From contig NZ_VLLL01000011.1 of assembly GCF_007994225.1 (NCBI RefSeq), positions 62,001 through 126,000 of the forward strand: 64,000 nucleotides of DNA, written 5' to 3'. The translations under genes and the position numbers were made by a program. This document shows, one piece after another, positions 26,488 through 35,836 of this stretch (position 1 is its first letter; every line of letters starts with the position of its first letter). The stretch is from Stackebrandtia albiflava (GTDB lineage Bacteria; Actinomycetota; Actinomycetes; Mycobacteriales; Micromonosporaceae). The notes below the pieces were generated by a model that saw only the letters and a program-made list of their open reading frames with translations, did no database searches and was not told the DNA's origin.

Positions 26488-27699
26488 TCACGCCCAGTGC
26501 GTGAGCGCGGCGTCGACGCGGGGGTCCGTGCGGACCCACACCTCGCCGTCGGCGGCTCCCGGCGGGGCGTCGACGTGTTCGAGTCCGAGTGTCCGTACCG
26601 ACCTCAGGAGCGCGTTCCGGGCCTCGCCCACCTCCTCGCGGGTGCGCCCGTCGAACAGGACGTAGTGCACGTCCCAGCGGTCGTTGTACCCGGAGTCGGC
26701 CCAGACCCGGCAGAAGTGGTCGATCGCCGCCGCGTCGAGCGGTACGTCGGTGGACGGTTCCAGGTCGAGGCCGGCCGCGTCGAAGCCCCGCGCGACGGCC
26801 TCCGCGCTCCACCAGTCCACGGTCTCCACGACCGTCTCCGGAGTGAAGTCCGCCGCCACCAGCAGTTTCCGGAGCAGCCGGTCGATTCCGGTGTCCTCGA
26901 TTCCCATCCTCCGCTCCTGAAGTCGGGCCACCAGTCCCTCCGACATGGCGCAGGGACCCGAGAGGTGGAAGATCCCGGTGGCCGCCACCAGCGTGCCGCC
27001 GCCGGGACGCGGCACGTGGAGCGTCGTGCCGGTCTCGGGTGCGTCCGTCACGAGGGCGAGGAGGTCGGCGGGCACCCCCTCGTACAGTGCCGCCTGCGCG
27101 GACGGGTCGTCGGAGCAGTGGAGTGCGCTGGTGCGGTCGAACGTCACGACCAGGCCGCGACCCTCGGAGGTGAACCAGGCGTTCACGGTGGCACCGTCAC
27201 CGTCACCGAAGCCGAGGTGTGTGACCCCGCCCGTCGTGGCCGGTCGGCGACCGTCGACGTGGGCCAGGATCTCCAGCCGCCTGCGCAGCTCACGCGGATG
27301 ACGCCACCGCAGTACCGAGGAGTCGAAGTCGGACCGGATCCGTTCCCGCGCCACGCCCGCGACGTCCGGCCACCACGGACCGTGGCGGTCCAGGGCGGCG
27401 AAACCGCCGTCGACGAAGCGCGCGACCTGGGTGCGGTAGTCCCGGCCCCTGGAGACGAGTCGGTACTCGGTGCACGGCGTCTCCTTCGACGCCTCCCGTA
27501 TCCGGCATACGAACCCGTGATCGAACATGAGCATCAGGCCCTCGTCGTTCTCCTCATCCTCGATGTAGAACGACGTGTTGTCGCCACCGCGGTGCCGGTC
27601 GACGAACTCCTGGAACGCGTCGGCTGCGGACACGGGCTCACCGGGAAGCCACCGCCGCTCGTTGTCCTCGTCGTCCATGAATGTCAGCGGTCTCGGCAT
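26488..27699 (-). CDS. Large hypothetical protein
   Basis: 403 residues, acidic at the N-terminus (MDDEDNE, FYIEDEENDEG). No family or catalytic motif is recognised. A central segment reads GVTHLGFGDGDGATVNAWFTSEGRGLVV, and the C-terminal third contains DWWSAEAVARGFDAAGL and RWDVHYVLFDGRTREEVGEARNALL, which looks like a separate small alpha/beta domain. No signal peptide or membrane segment is present, so it is cytoplasmic. Codon use is typical for the region. Confidence 0.7.
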   Translation of the reverse strand: MPRPLTFMDDEDNERRWLPGEPVSAADAFQEFVDRHRGGDNTSFYIEDEENDEGLMLMFDHGFVCRIREASKETPCTEYRLVSRGRDYRTQVARFVDGGFAALDRHGPWWPDVAGVARERIRSDFDSSVLRWRHPRELRRRLEILAHVDGRRPATTGGVTHLGFGDGDGATVNAWFTSEGRGLVVTFDRTSALHCSDDPSAQAALYEGVPADLLALVTDAPETGTTLHVPRPGGGTLVAATGIFHLSGPCAMSEGLVARLQERRMGIEDTGIDRLLRKLLVAADFTPETVVETVDWWSAEAVARGFDAAGLDLEPSTDVPLDAAAIDHFCRVWADSGYNDRWDVHYVLFDGRTREEVGEARNALLRSVRTLGLEHVDAPPGAADGEVWVRTDPRVDAALTHWA

Positions 27700-27956
27700 C
27701 GTCGTCCTCGGTGCGTTCGGCTTCGGGGTTCTCGCGGGTCGTGCGCGACCCTACGCGGCGGGTTCCCGCACGTCCGAGCGGTCGGCGGTGAACCCTCCCC
27801 GCGCTTCGGCCCCGCCGTAGGTCCTCAATGGATGACGCTGTCTCGTTCGAGGTCCGTGCGCCGCCCGTAGAGGACGGCCGGTCGTCGTCGAACCCCGTGG
27901 CCGGAACGATTCGTCCGGGAGCGTCGCACGCGGTGCCACCGAGACCGTGACCGCCG

Positions 27957-29174
27957 TCAGCCGTCGCCGGGGGGTTGCATGGCCGGTGACGGGTAGACGG
28001 CGAAGACCCGGCGGCCGTCGAGCAGTTCGGTGAGCCGGCGGGCTTCGGCGCGCAGTGCCTCGTGCGCGGCCGGGGTGATCGCCTCGAGGAGCCTGAGCTG
28101 TACGGCACCACCGGCGTCCTGTACCCAGGCCCCGACCACGCGCCCGTCGACCCACACGGTCGTTCCGGCATTGCCGGCGCTGTCGAACAACTGCGGCCCG
28201 TGCCCACCGAGGAAGAACTCGCGCCGCTTCCAACCCATCACGGTGGGATCGAGCAACGGCAACAGCGCGACCCACGGCTCAGGGGCGGCGACCGGCGCGA
28301 CGTCGTCGCCACGCAGCCAACCGACCGAACCGTCCTCAAGGGATACACCGACCGCGTCCAGGTCTTCGAGGGCGGTCCGCACCGCGCCCTTGGTGGCGCC
28401 CAGCCACCAGGCGATGTCCTCGACGGTGCCGGGCCCGTACGACCACAGCCACCGGTGTACCAACTCGGCGTAGCCCTCTCGCGCCGTCGGTGCGTCGGGC
28501 ACGTCGTTCTCCCACCACCGCGCGGTCGTCGTCCAGGTGGGGCGGCTCGCGTACCAGGCACCGGCGTTGCCCGCGCGCGCCACCGACCCGTCCATGCCGA
28601 GCTGCGTGAGCACCCTCGGCGCGACCGCCACCTTCCCACCCCAGGACTTGTCGGGGGACTGCACGATGAACCCGCCGACCTCCGGGACCTCCTCGCGCAG
28701 TCCCGTCGAGGTGCGTGGCACGCCGTCGGCCAGGCGGTCCAGAACGGCCCGTTCCGCGGCCCGCAGCCAGGCGGCACCCTTTGCCTCCGGCATGGCGCTC
28801 CAGCGTTCCAGGTCCTTGACGAACCGCCTGCGGTGAATCGCGGCCACCCGCGCGGAGGCGCTGCCCCAGGCCGCCGGGACCAGATCCCGAGGGAAGACGA
28901 AGAGCGTCTCCCGCATCGCCTGTTGCCTGATCAGGGATCGAGTCTCGTAGAGCGCGTGTTCGACGTCCTCGATGCCGACCCGCTCACTCCGCGCCCAACA
29001 GGACAGGTGCACGCTCGGCGGATCGGTCGCGTGTAGACACACCACCGCGCGGGCGGCCGCCTCCGCCGATCGCACCCGGGCCGACCCCGCGAGGGCGTGC
29101 CTCACACCCAACCTGGCGCGGCGCTCCTGGTCCGTCACCGACCTCGCTACGGCGATGGCCTTGCTGCGCGTCAC
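27957..29174 (-). CDS. Winged-helix HTH_42 (YcaQ/AlkZ-like superfamily) protein
   Basis: 405 residues from GTG 29174, overlapping the upstream WYL-regulator stop by 4 bp. The pattern RARLGVRHALAG, CLHATDPPSVHLSCWAR, LIRQQAMRETLFVFPRDL, YAELVHRWLWSYGPGTVEDIAWWLG and GWKRREFFLGGHG is that of the HTH_42 superfamily, which contains the DNA-crosslink glycosylases AlkZ and YcaQ. The catalytic QxQ or QxD pair of those glycosylases is not evident, as the matching segment reads HATDPPSVH, so enzymatic activity is uncertain. Confidence 0.8.
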   Translation of the reverse strand: MTRSKAIAVARSVTDQERRARLGVRHALAGSARVRSAEAAARAVVCLHATDPPSVHLSCWARSERVGIEDVEHALYETRSLIRQQAMRETLFVFPRDLVPAAWGSASARVAAIHRRRFVKDLERWSAMPEAKGAAWLRAAERAVLDRLADGVPRTSTGLREEVPEVGGFIVQSPDKSWGGKVAVAPRVLTQLGMDGSVARAGNAGAWYASRPTWTTTARWWENDVPDAPTAREGYAELVHRWLWSYGPGTVEDIAWWLGATKGAVRTALEDLDAVGVSLEDGSVGWLRGDDVAPVAAPEPWVALLPLLDPTVMGWKRREFFLGGHGPQLFDSAGNAGTTVWVDGRVVGAWVQDAGGAVQLRLLEAITPAAHEALRAEARRLTELLDGRRVFAVYPSPAMQPPGDG

Positions 29175-30136
29175 GAGGGCCGGCCTTCCGTGGCGGCCAG
29201 GAGCCGCTCACCCCAGCCTCGCATGTACGCGACGGCCTCGGGCGGACCGTGCACGACGAAGGGCGCCTCGACGGCCGCGAGACAGAACGCCGCCCAGTCG
29301 AGAGAGGGCGTCGGTATGTACACCTCACAGGAGGTGTCGTCGACGGGCGTCACCGTCCCGTAGTGCGCGATCTCGCGCACGACCCGTTCGCGCGGGGCGT
29401 GGACCGTGGCGCGGACCGGATATCTCGCGGGCATCGACCTGATCCGGCCGCGTACGTACTCGACGGGATCGGGATGGGGGAGCTCGCGACGGGCGAAGCG
29501 TTCTCCGGTGGGCACCGGGCCGTCGATCCGATCGACGCGGAAGACCCGCCAGTCCGTCCTGTCGAGATCCCAGGCGACGAGGTAGAGACGTTGATCGACG
29601 CTCACGACGCGATGCGGATGGACCGTCCGCGCCGAGACCCGGTCCTCCGGCGCCCGGTACGTGAACCTCAGCGCCTCGTCGTCGCGGCAGGCGAGCGCGA
29701 CGGTCGTCAGCGACGCGACGTCGGTGACGCCGGCCTGTCGGCGATCGACCCGTGGGGTGACCACGTTGCGCAGACTGTCGATGCGGCGGCGGATACGCAC
29801 CGGAAGCACCTGCACGATCTTCGCCATCGCGCCGACCGCGGCGTCCCCCGATGTGGGGTGGGCGCCGGAGGCGATCTCCTTGAGGCCCAAGACCACGGCG
29901 GCGGCCTCGTCCTCACTCAGCACCAGTGGAGGGAGGGACGCGCCGGGGCCGAGCTGGTAGCCGCCGCCGGTCCCCCTCGTCGTCGTGATCGGGTATCCGA
30001 TCGCCTGGAGATCGTCGACGTCACGTCGCAGCGTGCGCCCGCTGACTCCGAGCCGCCGCGCGAGCTCGTCGCCCGGCCAGTGGCGGCGGCTCTGAAGCAG
30101 GCCGAGGAGTTCGAGCGCTCGGGTGCCGGTGGACAT
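29171..30136 (-). CDS. YafY/WYL-domain transcriptional regulator
   Basis: 321 residues from ATG 30136. The N-terminal HTH_11-type domain (STGTRALELLGLLQSRRHWPGDELARRLGVSGRTLRRDVDDLQAIGYPI) is followed by a linker and a WYL region (FTYRAPEDRVSARTVHPHRVVSVDQRLYLVAWDLDRTDWRVFRVDRI), then the WCX C-terminal extension. WYL domains sense ligands or nucleic acids in repair and defence regulators. It is translationally coupled to the HTH_42 gene, supporting a shared DNA-related role. The upstream frame to 30313 overlaps the divergent gene and is not coding. Confidence 0.88.
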   Translation of the reverse strand: MSTGTRALELLGLLQSRRHWPGDELARRLGVSGRTLRRDVDDLQAIGYPITTTRGTGGGYQLGPGASLPPLVLSEDEAAAVVLGLKEIASGAHPTSGDAAVGAMAKIVQVLPVRIRRRIDSLRNVVTPRVDRRQAGVTDVASLTTVALACRDDEALRFTYRAPEDRVSARTVHPHRVVSVDQRLYLVAWDLDRTDWRVFRVDRIDGPVPTGERFARRELPHPDPVEYVRGRIRSMPARYPVRATVHAPRERVVREIAHYGTVTPVDDTSCEVYIPTPSLDWAAFCLAAVEAPFVVHGPPEAVAYMRGWGERLLAATEGRPS

Positions 30137-30297
30137 GCCGTCAGGGTATCGGGGCTTCTGGTCGTGAGGTGGCCACAAGTCCGTCGGGAGTGCCCTCGAA
30201 GCGGCGACCGCCCGGGTCGAGTAACCGAGGACGGGTTTCGGGCGGGGCGACGCGCGGTGGGAACCACGAGGTCCGGGCGCCGCCTTATGCTCTTCGC

Positions 30298-31035
30298 ATG
30301 AGCGCCCCCACATCCGAACCGCGATCCGACACCGCCGACGCGTACGACACCATCGCCGAGGCGTACAGCGCCGAGAACGAGTCGAGTCTGCTGAACGCCT
30401 ACTACAACCGTCCCGCCATCCGCGACCTGCTCGGGGACGTCACGGGCAGGCATGTCCTCGACGCGGGTTGCGGCTCCGGGCCGATACTCCTCGACCTGGT
30501 GGCGGGCGGTGCGACGGTGGTCGGCATCGACGGCAGCCAGGGGATGATCGACATCGCGCGTCGCCGGTTGGGGCCCGCGACGGACCTGAGGGTCGCCGAT
30601 CTCGCCGATCCGCTTCCCTTCGACGACGCGGTCTTCGACGACGTCGTGTGTTCGTTGGCGCTGCACTATCTCGAGGACTGGCAGCCTCCGCTCCAGGAGA
30701 TGAGGCGGGTGCTCAAGCCGGGAGGGCGCCTGGTCCTCTCCGTGGAGCATCCCCTCGTGAACTGGTTCTCCGCGCGGGAACGGGGCGAGAAGACCAACTA
30801 CTTCAGCACCCGGCCCCGACACGAGAAGAACTGGATCGATCAGTCCGTCGACATCACGTTCTGGGACCGGTCGCTCTCCACGATGTGTCAGTCGTTCCTC
30901 GATGCCGGTTTCCGGATCGCCCGGGTCGAGGAACCCGGCCCGGCACCGGAGGCCGTCGAACTGTTTCCCGAGTTCTTCGCGGACCGCGAGGATCCGCGCT
31001 TCCTGGCCTTCCTCTTCTTCGTCCTGGAGGCGTGA
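30298..31035 (+). CDS. SAM-dependent methyltransferase (Methyltransf_11-like)
   Basis: 245 residues. Motif I is HVLDAGCGSGPILLDL, the acidic motif II is VVGIDGSQGMIDIAR, and post I gives FDDVVCSLALHYLEDW and LKPGGRLVLSVEHPL, as in UbiE/Coq5-like enzymes. The start is ATG 30298, with TATGCT ending six bases upstream, so a leaderless transcript is likely. It is divergent from the WYL regulator and converges on the next gene with 6 bp between stops. The substrate is unknown. Confidence 0.88.
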   Translation: MSAPTSEPRSDTADAYDTIAEAYSAENESSLLNAYYNRPAIRDLLGDVTGRHVLDAGCGSGPILLDLVAGGATVVGIDGSQGMIDIARRRLGPATDLRVADLADPLPFDDAVFDDVVCSLALHYLEDWQPPLQEMRRVLKPGGRLVLSVEHPLVNWFSARERGEKTNYFSTRPRHEKNWIDQSVDITFWDRSLSTMCQSFLDAGFRIARVEEPGPAPEAVELFPEFFADREDPRFLAFLFFVLEA

Positions 31036-31041
31036 GCCGCC

Positions 31042-31659
31042 TCAGCTACCGAGGATGGTGCGGGCCCGGGTGATGCGCCACCGGATGCGGCCGACATCGG
31101 CGTCGGTGTAGCGGTGGCCGTGTCTGACCAGTTCCTCGTAGGTGCGGACCGCGGGCGCACCGATCCGTTCGACGGCTTCGGAGGCGTCGGTGACGCCGTC
31201 GAGAGCACCCCCACCGACGTCCACCCGCAGTGCGTGAGGTCCGGCCTGGCGTACCAGGCCCGCGCTGAGCAGGACGTAGCGGGAGCGGACGTCGGCGTTG
31301 GCGCCGATCCGTTCCTCGGTTCGCGAGGGCGCGCCTGTGAGGCAGGAGGCCACAGCGGTGGGCCGGGCGCCCGTGGGGTCCAGGGGGCCGTACACCTCGC
31401 AGGCTTGAAGGGCCGTCAGCCAGGCCATCGAGGTGTTACCGGCCTTGACGGAGAGTTCGGCCAGGTTGTAGTAGATCGAGCCCGGTACCGCCTGGTCCTG
31501 GTCGCCTTGTTCGGCTTGGGCGACTCTGACCGCGGGTCCGGTGGCCTTCTGGTAGTGGCGTAGGGCGAGGGCCCACTGGCCGCGGGCGATCGCGTTATCA
31601 CCGCGTCGGATGAGCCTCGTGACGGTCCGCCGCTCGCCTTCGGGCGATTGCCAGGCCAT
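31042..31659 (-). CDS. TPR-like helical protein
   Basis: 205 residues from ATG 31659, which has an excellent AAGGAGG seven bases upstream. Helical repeats are visible (RGDNAIARGQWALALRHYQKATG; IYYNLAELSVKAGNTSMAWLTALQACEVYG), resembling tetratricopeptide units, then a less regular C-terminus (DASEAVERIGAPAVRTYEELVRHG). The frame stays open far upstream, but the ribosome site fixes the start. Function unknown. Confidence 0.75.
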   Translation of the reverse strand: MAWQSPEGERRTVTRLIRRGDNAIARGQWALALRHYQKATGPAVRVAQAEQGDQDQAVPGSIYYNLAELSVKAGNTSMAWLTALQACEVYGPLDPTGARPTAVASCLTGAPSRTEERIGANADVRSRYVLLSAGLVRQAGPHALRVDVGGGALDGVTDASEAVERIGAPAVRTYEELVRHGHRYTDADVGRIRWRITRARTILGS

Positions 31660-32028
31660 CGCTCCTCCTTCTTGCGGCGTGAGCAGCCCGAACGGTGACT
31701 GCGCAGCCACGGGGTGATCCGGTGTGTGCTCGATGTTACCCCTCGTGCTCCTGTGGCGGAAGGTGCGAAGCGGCGTACCGGTTTCTCGACAGGCGCCGGT
31801 GCCGTCATGCCTCCATTGAGGAATGAGCGAGACCGCGAACCGTGGCGGAGGTCGGGCCGGTGGCGGCGCTGCGCACCGCACGTGGATCGTGCGCGGATCG
31901 TGCGCGGCAGGCTCGGCTGGAAATGCATGGAGGTTCGCGCCGGGCGGCAAGCTGCCGCTGCCCGGCGCGAACCGTCTGATCACTCGAAAAACGTAGAATC
32001 CGCTAGGCTCCGCATGATAAAATGCCCT
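31660..32028. other. Intergenic stretch before the RloA-like gene
   Basis: About 369 bp between divergent genes, AT-richer at the right end. TAGAAT at 31994-31999 and TAGGCT at 32004-32009 are plausible -10 boxes for the ATPase gene. No other feature is supported. Confidence 0.5.
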
Positions 32029-33357
32029 ATGGTCCTGCTGAGTTTCACGGTGCGCAACCACAAGAGCATCCGGGACGAGATCACGGTCGATCTCACGCGT
32101 TCGTCGCTGCGGACTCTCCGGCCACAGGGCGACGACTGGGCCGGCGCGACATACCCGATCGCGGGGATCTTCGGTGGCAACGCGACCGGGAAGTCGGCAG
32201 TTCTGGACGCCTTCCACTACACCTTCGCGGCGATCAATCGGTCCGCCACGTCGTGGCAGGCGTCGAAGTCGATGCACCGCGCGCCGTTCCTGCTCGATGG
32301 GAGCGCAAGGACCTCGTCCAGTGGATACGAACTCGACTTCGTCCATGAGGGACGTCGGCATCTCTACGGTTTCGAGGTCGACCACGACGGCATCAAGCGT
32401 GAGTGGCTTCGTGACGTGCCCGCCTCACGGTGGCGCACGCTGTTGGAGCGTGACCGGGACACCGGCACCCTGAAGTTCCACCAGAGTCTCCGCGCGAAGA
32501 TCGAGGTGACCGCGCGTGAACTCGTGCTCAGCCGGGCACTCCTGTTGGACGAATCGCTCCTGCACCCCGTGGCTCGGGGACTGGCCTCCGGCTTCGACTG
32601 TGTACTGGTGAAGGACTCCCACCGTGCCGAGCGTCTGGCGAGCCTGGCGGACTCACTGGCGGAGGGAAGCGTCACCTTCACGGACCTCGAAGCGCTACTC
32701 CAGGTCGCCGACATCGGAGTCGTGAAGGTGGGCATCGAGGAGACGAACATCCCCGAGCACGTGCGCCGGGTGCTCCGTCGGCTCCGACGTGAGCTGCGCG
32801 AGGAGGAGGGGCCCGTCGACCCCGTCTCCGGCGATGAGGAGACCGGTGATCTGGACGACGATCAGCTCGCTCAGGTGGTGCGGCATCTGGTGTTCACCCA
32901 TCAGGGCACTGCCGACGAGTGTCCGGAGTTCACCATCCAGGATGAGAGTGACGGCACGATCGCCTGGCTCGCCATCGCGGTGCCGGCTTTGGAGGCACTA
33001 CGGGAGGGAGGGTTGCTTCTCGTCGATGAGATCGACGCGAGCCTGCATCCCCATCTGCTTGAGGTGCTGCTTGGAGCGTTCGCGGACCCACTGGTCAACA
33101 CCCGGCACGCGCAGCTCGTCTTCACGAGCCACGAATCGTACGTCCTCTCGCCGCTCAGCGAGGTGAGGCTGGAGCCCGAACAGGTCTGGCTCACCGACAA
33201 GACCAACGAGGGGGTAACAGAGCTGACCTGCCTCGCCGACTTCCCGAAGCACCCGGATGCGAACGTGGCGCGACGCTACCTCACCGGCCGGTATGGCGGG
33301 ACACCGCGGCTCTCGCCGAGCACGCTGGCCGCACTCGTCGGTTCGGGGGAGTGTTGA
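32029..33357 (+). CDS. RloA-like AAA/ABC ATPase (AbiL-type defence pair, ATPase)
   Basis: About 442 residues. The N-terminus MVLLSFTVRNHKSIRDEI is the classic opening of OLD/RecF-like AAA_15/AAA_21 ATPases. Walker A is GGNATGKS at residues 49-56; late Walker B is LLLVDEIDASLHPHLLEVLL with Asp333-Glu334, and the switch His368 is in FTSHESYVLS. These ATPases, paired with an RloB protein, form the RloAB/AbiL abortive-infection systems. The start could also be ATG 32014, five codons upstream. The next gene begins at this gene's stop codon and encodes RloB. Confidence 0.88.
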   Translation: MVLLSFTVRNHKSIRDEITVDLTRSSLRTLRPQGDDWAGATYPIAGIFGGNATGKSAVLDAFHYTFAAINRSATSWQASKSMHRAPFLLDGSARTSSSGYELDFVHEGRRHLYGFEVDHDGIKREWLRDVPASRWRTLLERDRDTGTLKFHQSLRAKIEVTARELVLSRALLLDESLLHPVARGLASGFDCVLVKDSHRAERLASLADSLAEGSVTFTDLEALLQVADIGVVKVGIEETNIPEHVRRVLRRLRRELREEEGPVDPVSGDEETGDLDDDQLAQVVRHLVFTHQGTADECPEFTIQDESDGTIAWLAIAVPALEALREGGLLLVDEIDASLHPHLLEVLLGAFADPLVNTRHAQLVFTSHESYVLSPLSEVRLEPEQVWLTDKTNEGVTELTCLADFPKHPDANVARRYLTGRYGGTPRLSPSTLAALVGSGEC

Positions 33358-33371
33358 GGGTGGCGACACGA

Positions 33372-33953
33372 ATGCAGAGCGGGCGCGCCAGGCCCAGGAG
33401 GCAGCCCGCTCAGCGCATCCTCGTGGTCACCGAGGGAACGCGGACGGAGCCCCAGTACGTCGAGGGCTTGAATCGCCACCTGCGCAGCGCGGGTGCCACC
33501 GCCATCGTGAAACCGGTCGGCGTGGGTAAGGATCCGGCGGCGGTCGTCCGGAAATGCATGGAGATCCGCGACAAGGCAGTAAGCGACGAGAAGGAGTACG
33601 ACATCTGCGTCTGTCTGGTGGACGTGGATCGGCACGAGGCACTGCGCACCGCCTGTCGACTCGCCGACAGCGAGTCGATCCTCCTGCTCGCCTCGAATCT
33701 CAAGTTCGAGGCATGGCTGCGGTGGCACGTTGAAGACAAGCGCTCTGCGTTGAGTAGCGGCCAGCTCGACGATCTCTTGGCGAAGCTGGGACTGGTCACC
33801 AAGAAGATGCTCGCACCGCGCTTCCCCTTCCACGCCGTACAGGGAGCATGTGAGATCGCGCGCCGAGCGGACCCCGATCTGGCCGCCGGGAGGATAGGCC
33901 CCGACCCCTCCTCAGCGATGCCGATACTCGTCGATCTCATGTCGGGGCGGTGA
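33372..33953 (+). CDS. RloB-family protein (AbiL-type defence pair, effector)
   Basis: 193 residues. The opening QRILVVTEGTRTEPQYVEGL is the RloB signature, a Toprim-like first motif with Glu21; a second acidic motif VCLVDVDRHE and the C-terminal SNLKFEAWLRWHVED complete the pattern. RloB is taken to be the nuclease-like effector restrained by its ATPase partner. ATG 33372 is chosen because GAGGGTGG lies at suitable distance; GTG 33351 and GTG 33360 are also in frame, the former overlapping the ATPase stop. It forms a two-gene operon with the ATPase. Confidence 0.85.
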   Translation: MQSGRARPRRQPAQRILVVTEGTRTEPQYVEGLNRHLRSAGATAIVKPVGVGKDPAAVVRKCMEIRDKAVSDEKEYDICVCLVDVDRHEALRTACRLADSESILLLASNLKFEAWLRWHVEDKRSALSSGQLDDLLAKLGLVTKKMLAPRFPFHAVQGACEIARRADPDLAAGRIGPDPSSAMPILVDLMSGR

Positions 33954-34142
33954 GGGCGAGATCCGCTGTTCGGCTCGTTCCAGAAAGGATTCGTCGGCGG
34001 GCGACGGTATGTGGCGTCCCCGGCGCAGTGGCGTATGCACCTTCGTGACGGGCGGCGTCGTCTTCGACGGCACGATTCACTCGCTGGGAATGCGCTGCGG
34101 GAAAGGACACGGCCGGGCCACCGGCTTACCGCTCCGAACTGA

Positions 34143-34697
34143 TCAGGAATCCGGTGGAAGGCCGCGTAGGTCCTTGAAGTAACGGGCCACCGGCCACCTC
34201 ACGAATCCGTCCGACTCGTACAGGCCGCGTGCCGGTTCGTGGCCGGGATCGTCGCCGGTCTCCACCATCATCATCCGGGCACCCGCCGCCTGTGCCCGCG
34301 CGTACGCGTGTTCCATCAACATCCGCGCGATGCCGATGCGTTGGTGCGCGGGATCGACCGCGAGCACGTAGATCTCGCCCATGAAGTCCTCGGGATGCAG
34401 TCTGGTGCAGGCCCATCCGACCGGTGTCCCGTCCAGTACCGCGACGTCCACGTTCTCGGGCTCGCCGTCCAACACCTCGGCCAGGTCCGCCCGTTGCCTC
34501 GCCTCCCAGCCGTCTGGATAGAAGGAGTCGTAGACGAACTCTGGAGTCCCGGCCTTCAACCGTGGGAACACTGGAGCCCAGGCACGGATCGAGATGTCGA
34601 GAAGTGAGGAGCGGTGCGAGACATCGTAGGCGACGATCTGTGCCTGATCCCGGTTAACGTCGCCCCGGGATTCGATTGACGTGTTCCGCTCGGCCAC
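34143..34697 (-). CDS. GNAT-family N-acetyltransferase
   Basis: 184 residues from GTG 34697 (AGGGGGC upstream). Motif A is GEIYVLAVDPAHQRIGIARMLMEHAYARAQ (RIGIA element) and motif B is MVETGDDPGHEPARGLYESDGFV, as in stress or antibiotic-type acetyltransferases. The N-terminal half (FVYDSFYPDGWEARQ) is the variable acceptor side. The frame extends upstream to 34991 but crosses poor-coding sequence. Substrate unknown. Confidence 0.82.
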   Translation of the reverse strand: MAERNTSIESRGDVNRDQAQIVAYDVSHRSSLLDISIRAWAPVFPRLKAGTPEFVYDSFYPDGWEARQRADLAEVLDGEPENVDVAVLDGTPVGWACTRLHPEDFMGEIYVLAVDPAHQRIGIARMLMEHAYARAQAAGARMMMVETGDDPGHEPARGLYESDGFVRWPVARYFKDLRGLPPDS

Positions 34698-34813
34698 ACG
34701 ACGCCCCCTGACCTCTTGCCGAATCGAGGTCGCCGTTCCGGCGACCGTCACGAGGATCCAATGTACTCGTTCCGCCGGACGCCGACGACGAGGTGGGCGA
34801 ACCGCTCGCGCAC

Positions 34814-35206
34814 CTATTCGGACGGTGTCCCGGCAGCGCCGTTGCTCGTCCGGGCACACACCATCAGAGGATTCCCGTCCGGGTCGCGGAACTGCACGAA
34901 GGCGACACTGCCGATGTCCACGACGTCGGAGACGAGGTCCGCACCGAGCTCGCGGAGATGGGCCACGACCGCGCCGAGGTCGTCCGCCCACCAGAAGAAG
35001 CGCGGTGGCCCGTCGGGGGTGAACGGCGCGTTGGCGTCCAGGGCCAGGCCCGGGCCGGCCTCCATGGCGACGTCCACGATCGTGGCGTCATGGGAGGGCG
35101 CGGAGACCTCGACCCCGAGGAGCCGGCTGTACCAGGCCGCGGCACGTGCGATGTCGCGTACGGGGATGAAGACCTGGCCGATCTCGCGGCGTATGGGAGT
35201 CGTCAT
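34814..35206 (-). CDS. VOC/glyoxalase-fold protein
   Basis: 130 residues. The beta-alpha-beta pattern QVFIPVRDIARAAAWYSRLLGVEV, VDVAMEAGPGLALDAN, RFFWWADDLGAVVAHLRELGADLV and FVQFRDPDGNPLMVC is that of one VOC superfamily unit pair, commonly annotated as glyoxalase/bleomycin-resistance-like. The final DPDGNPL motif is highly typical. The function is not defined by sequence. Confidence 0.85.
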   Translation of the reverse strand: MTTPIRREIGQVFIPVRDIARAAAWYSRLLGVEVSAPSHDATIVDVAMEAGPGLALDANAPFTPDGPPRFFWWADDLGAVVAHLRELGADLVSDVVDIGSVAFVQFRDPDGNPLMVCARTSNGAAGTPSE

Positions 35207-35355
35207 GAGATGAAGGGTATTGGCCCGATCGCGGTTTCCGGGCGGAATGGAGGCACATACGGAGCCGCGCCGGAAATGTCACCGTGCCCCCTCATCCCGC
35301 ATGCCCATCGACCCACACGCGGCTAGAGTGACCACAGCGAGAGGAAGGCCGAGAC

Positions 35356-35712
35356 ATGACAGCCATCGCCGACCACGACTCCTACATCGCCGCCGCTCCC
35401 GAGGCGTTCCGCCCGGTCCTCAGCCACCTCCGGGACCTCCTGGGTGACGCTCTGCCGGACGCGGAGGAGATGACGGCGTACGACATGCCGGGGTTCAGCG
35501 TCGGGGGCAAGGTCGTCGCGAGCTACGCGGCGTTCAGCAGGCAGGTCGGGTTGTACTTCCTCGCCCCCGCGATCGCGGCCCATGCCGAGGAGATCACGGA
35601 GGCGGGCCTCAAGGCGACCAAGACCGGCGTCACCTTCTCGCCGCGCAAGCCGATCCCGGACGAGCTCGTCACCAAGCTCGCACGGGCATCACGCGAGCAC
35701 GCCGCCGACTGA
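35356..35712 (+). CDS. DUF1801 protein
   Basis: 118 residues with GAGGAAGG just upstream of the ATG. The pattern FRPVLSHLRDLLGDALPDAEEMTAYDMPGFSVGGKVVASYAAF, YFLAPAIAAH and KTGVTFSPRKPIPDELV matches DUF1801 (YdhG/YjbR-CyaY-like fold), small proteins of unknown role. It is convergent with the DUF4238 gene. Confidence 0.88.
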   Translation: MTAIADHDSYIAAAPEAFRPVLSHLRDLLGDALPDAEEMTAYDMPGFSVGGKVVASYAAFSRQVGLYFLAPAIAAHAEEITEAGLKATKTGVTFSPRKPIPDELVTKLARASREHAAD

Positions 35713-35836
35713 CGCACTCGGCTGCGGACTCCACGCGGCTTCGGCCCTACGACGTCGCTACACGTTGAAGCGGAAATCGACCGAGGGCCATCTACTAACG
35801 CGCGTGCAGACCAATCGACGGAGTGCGAAAACGCTC

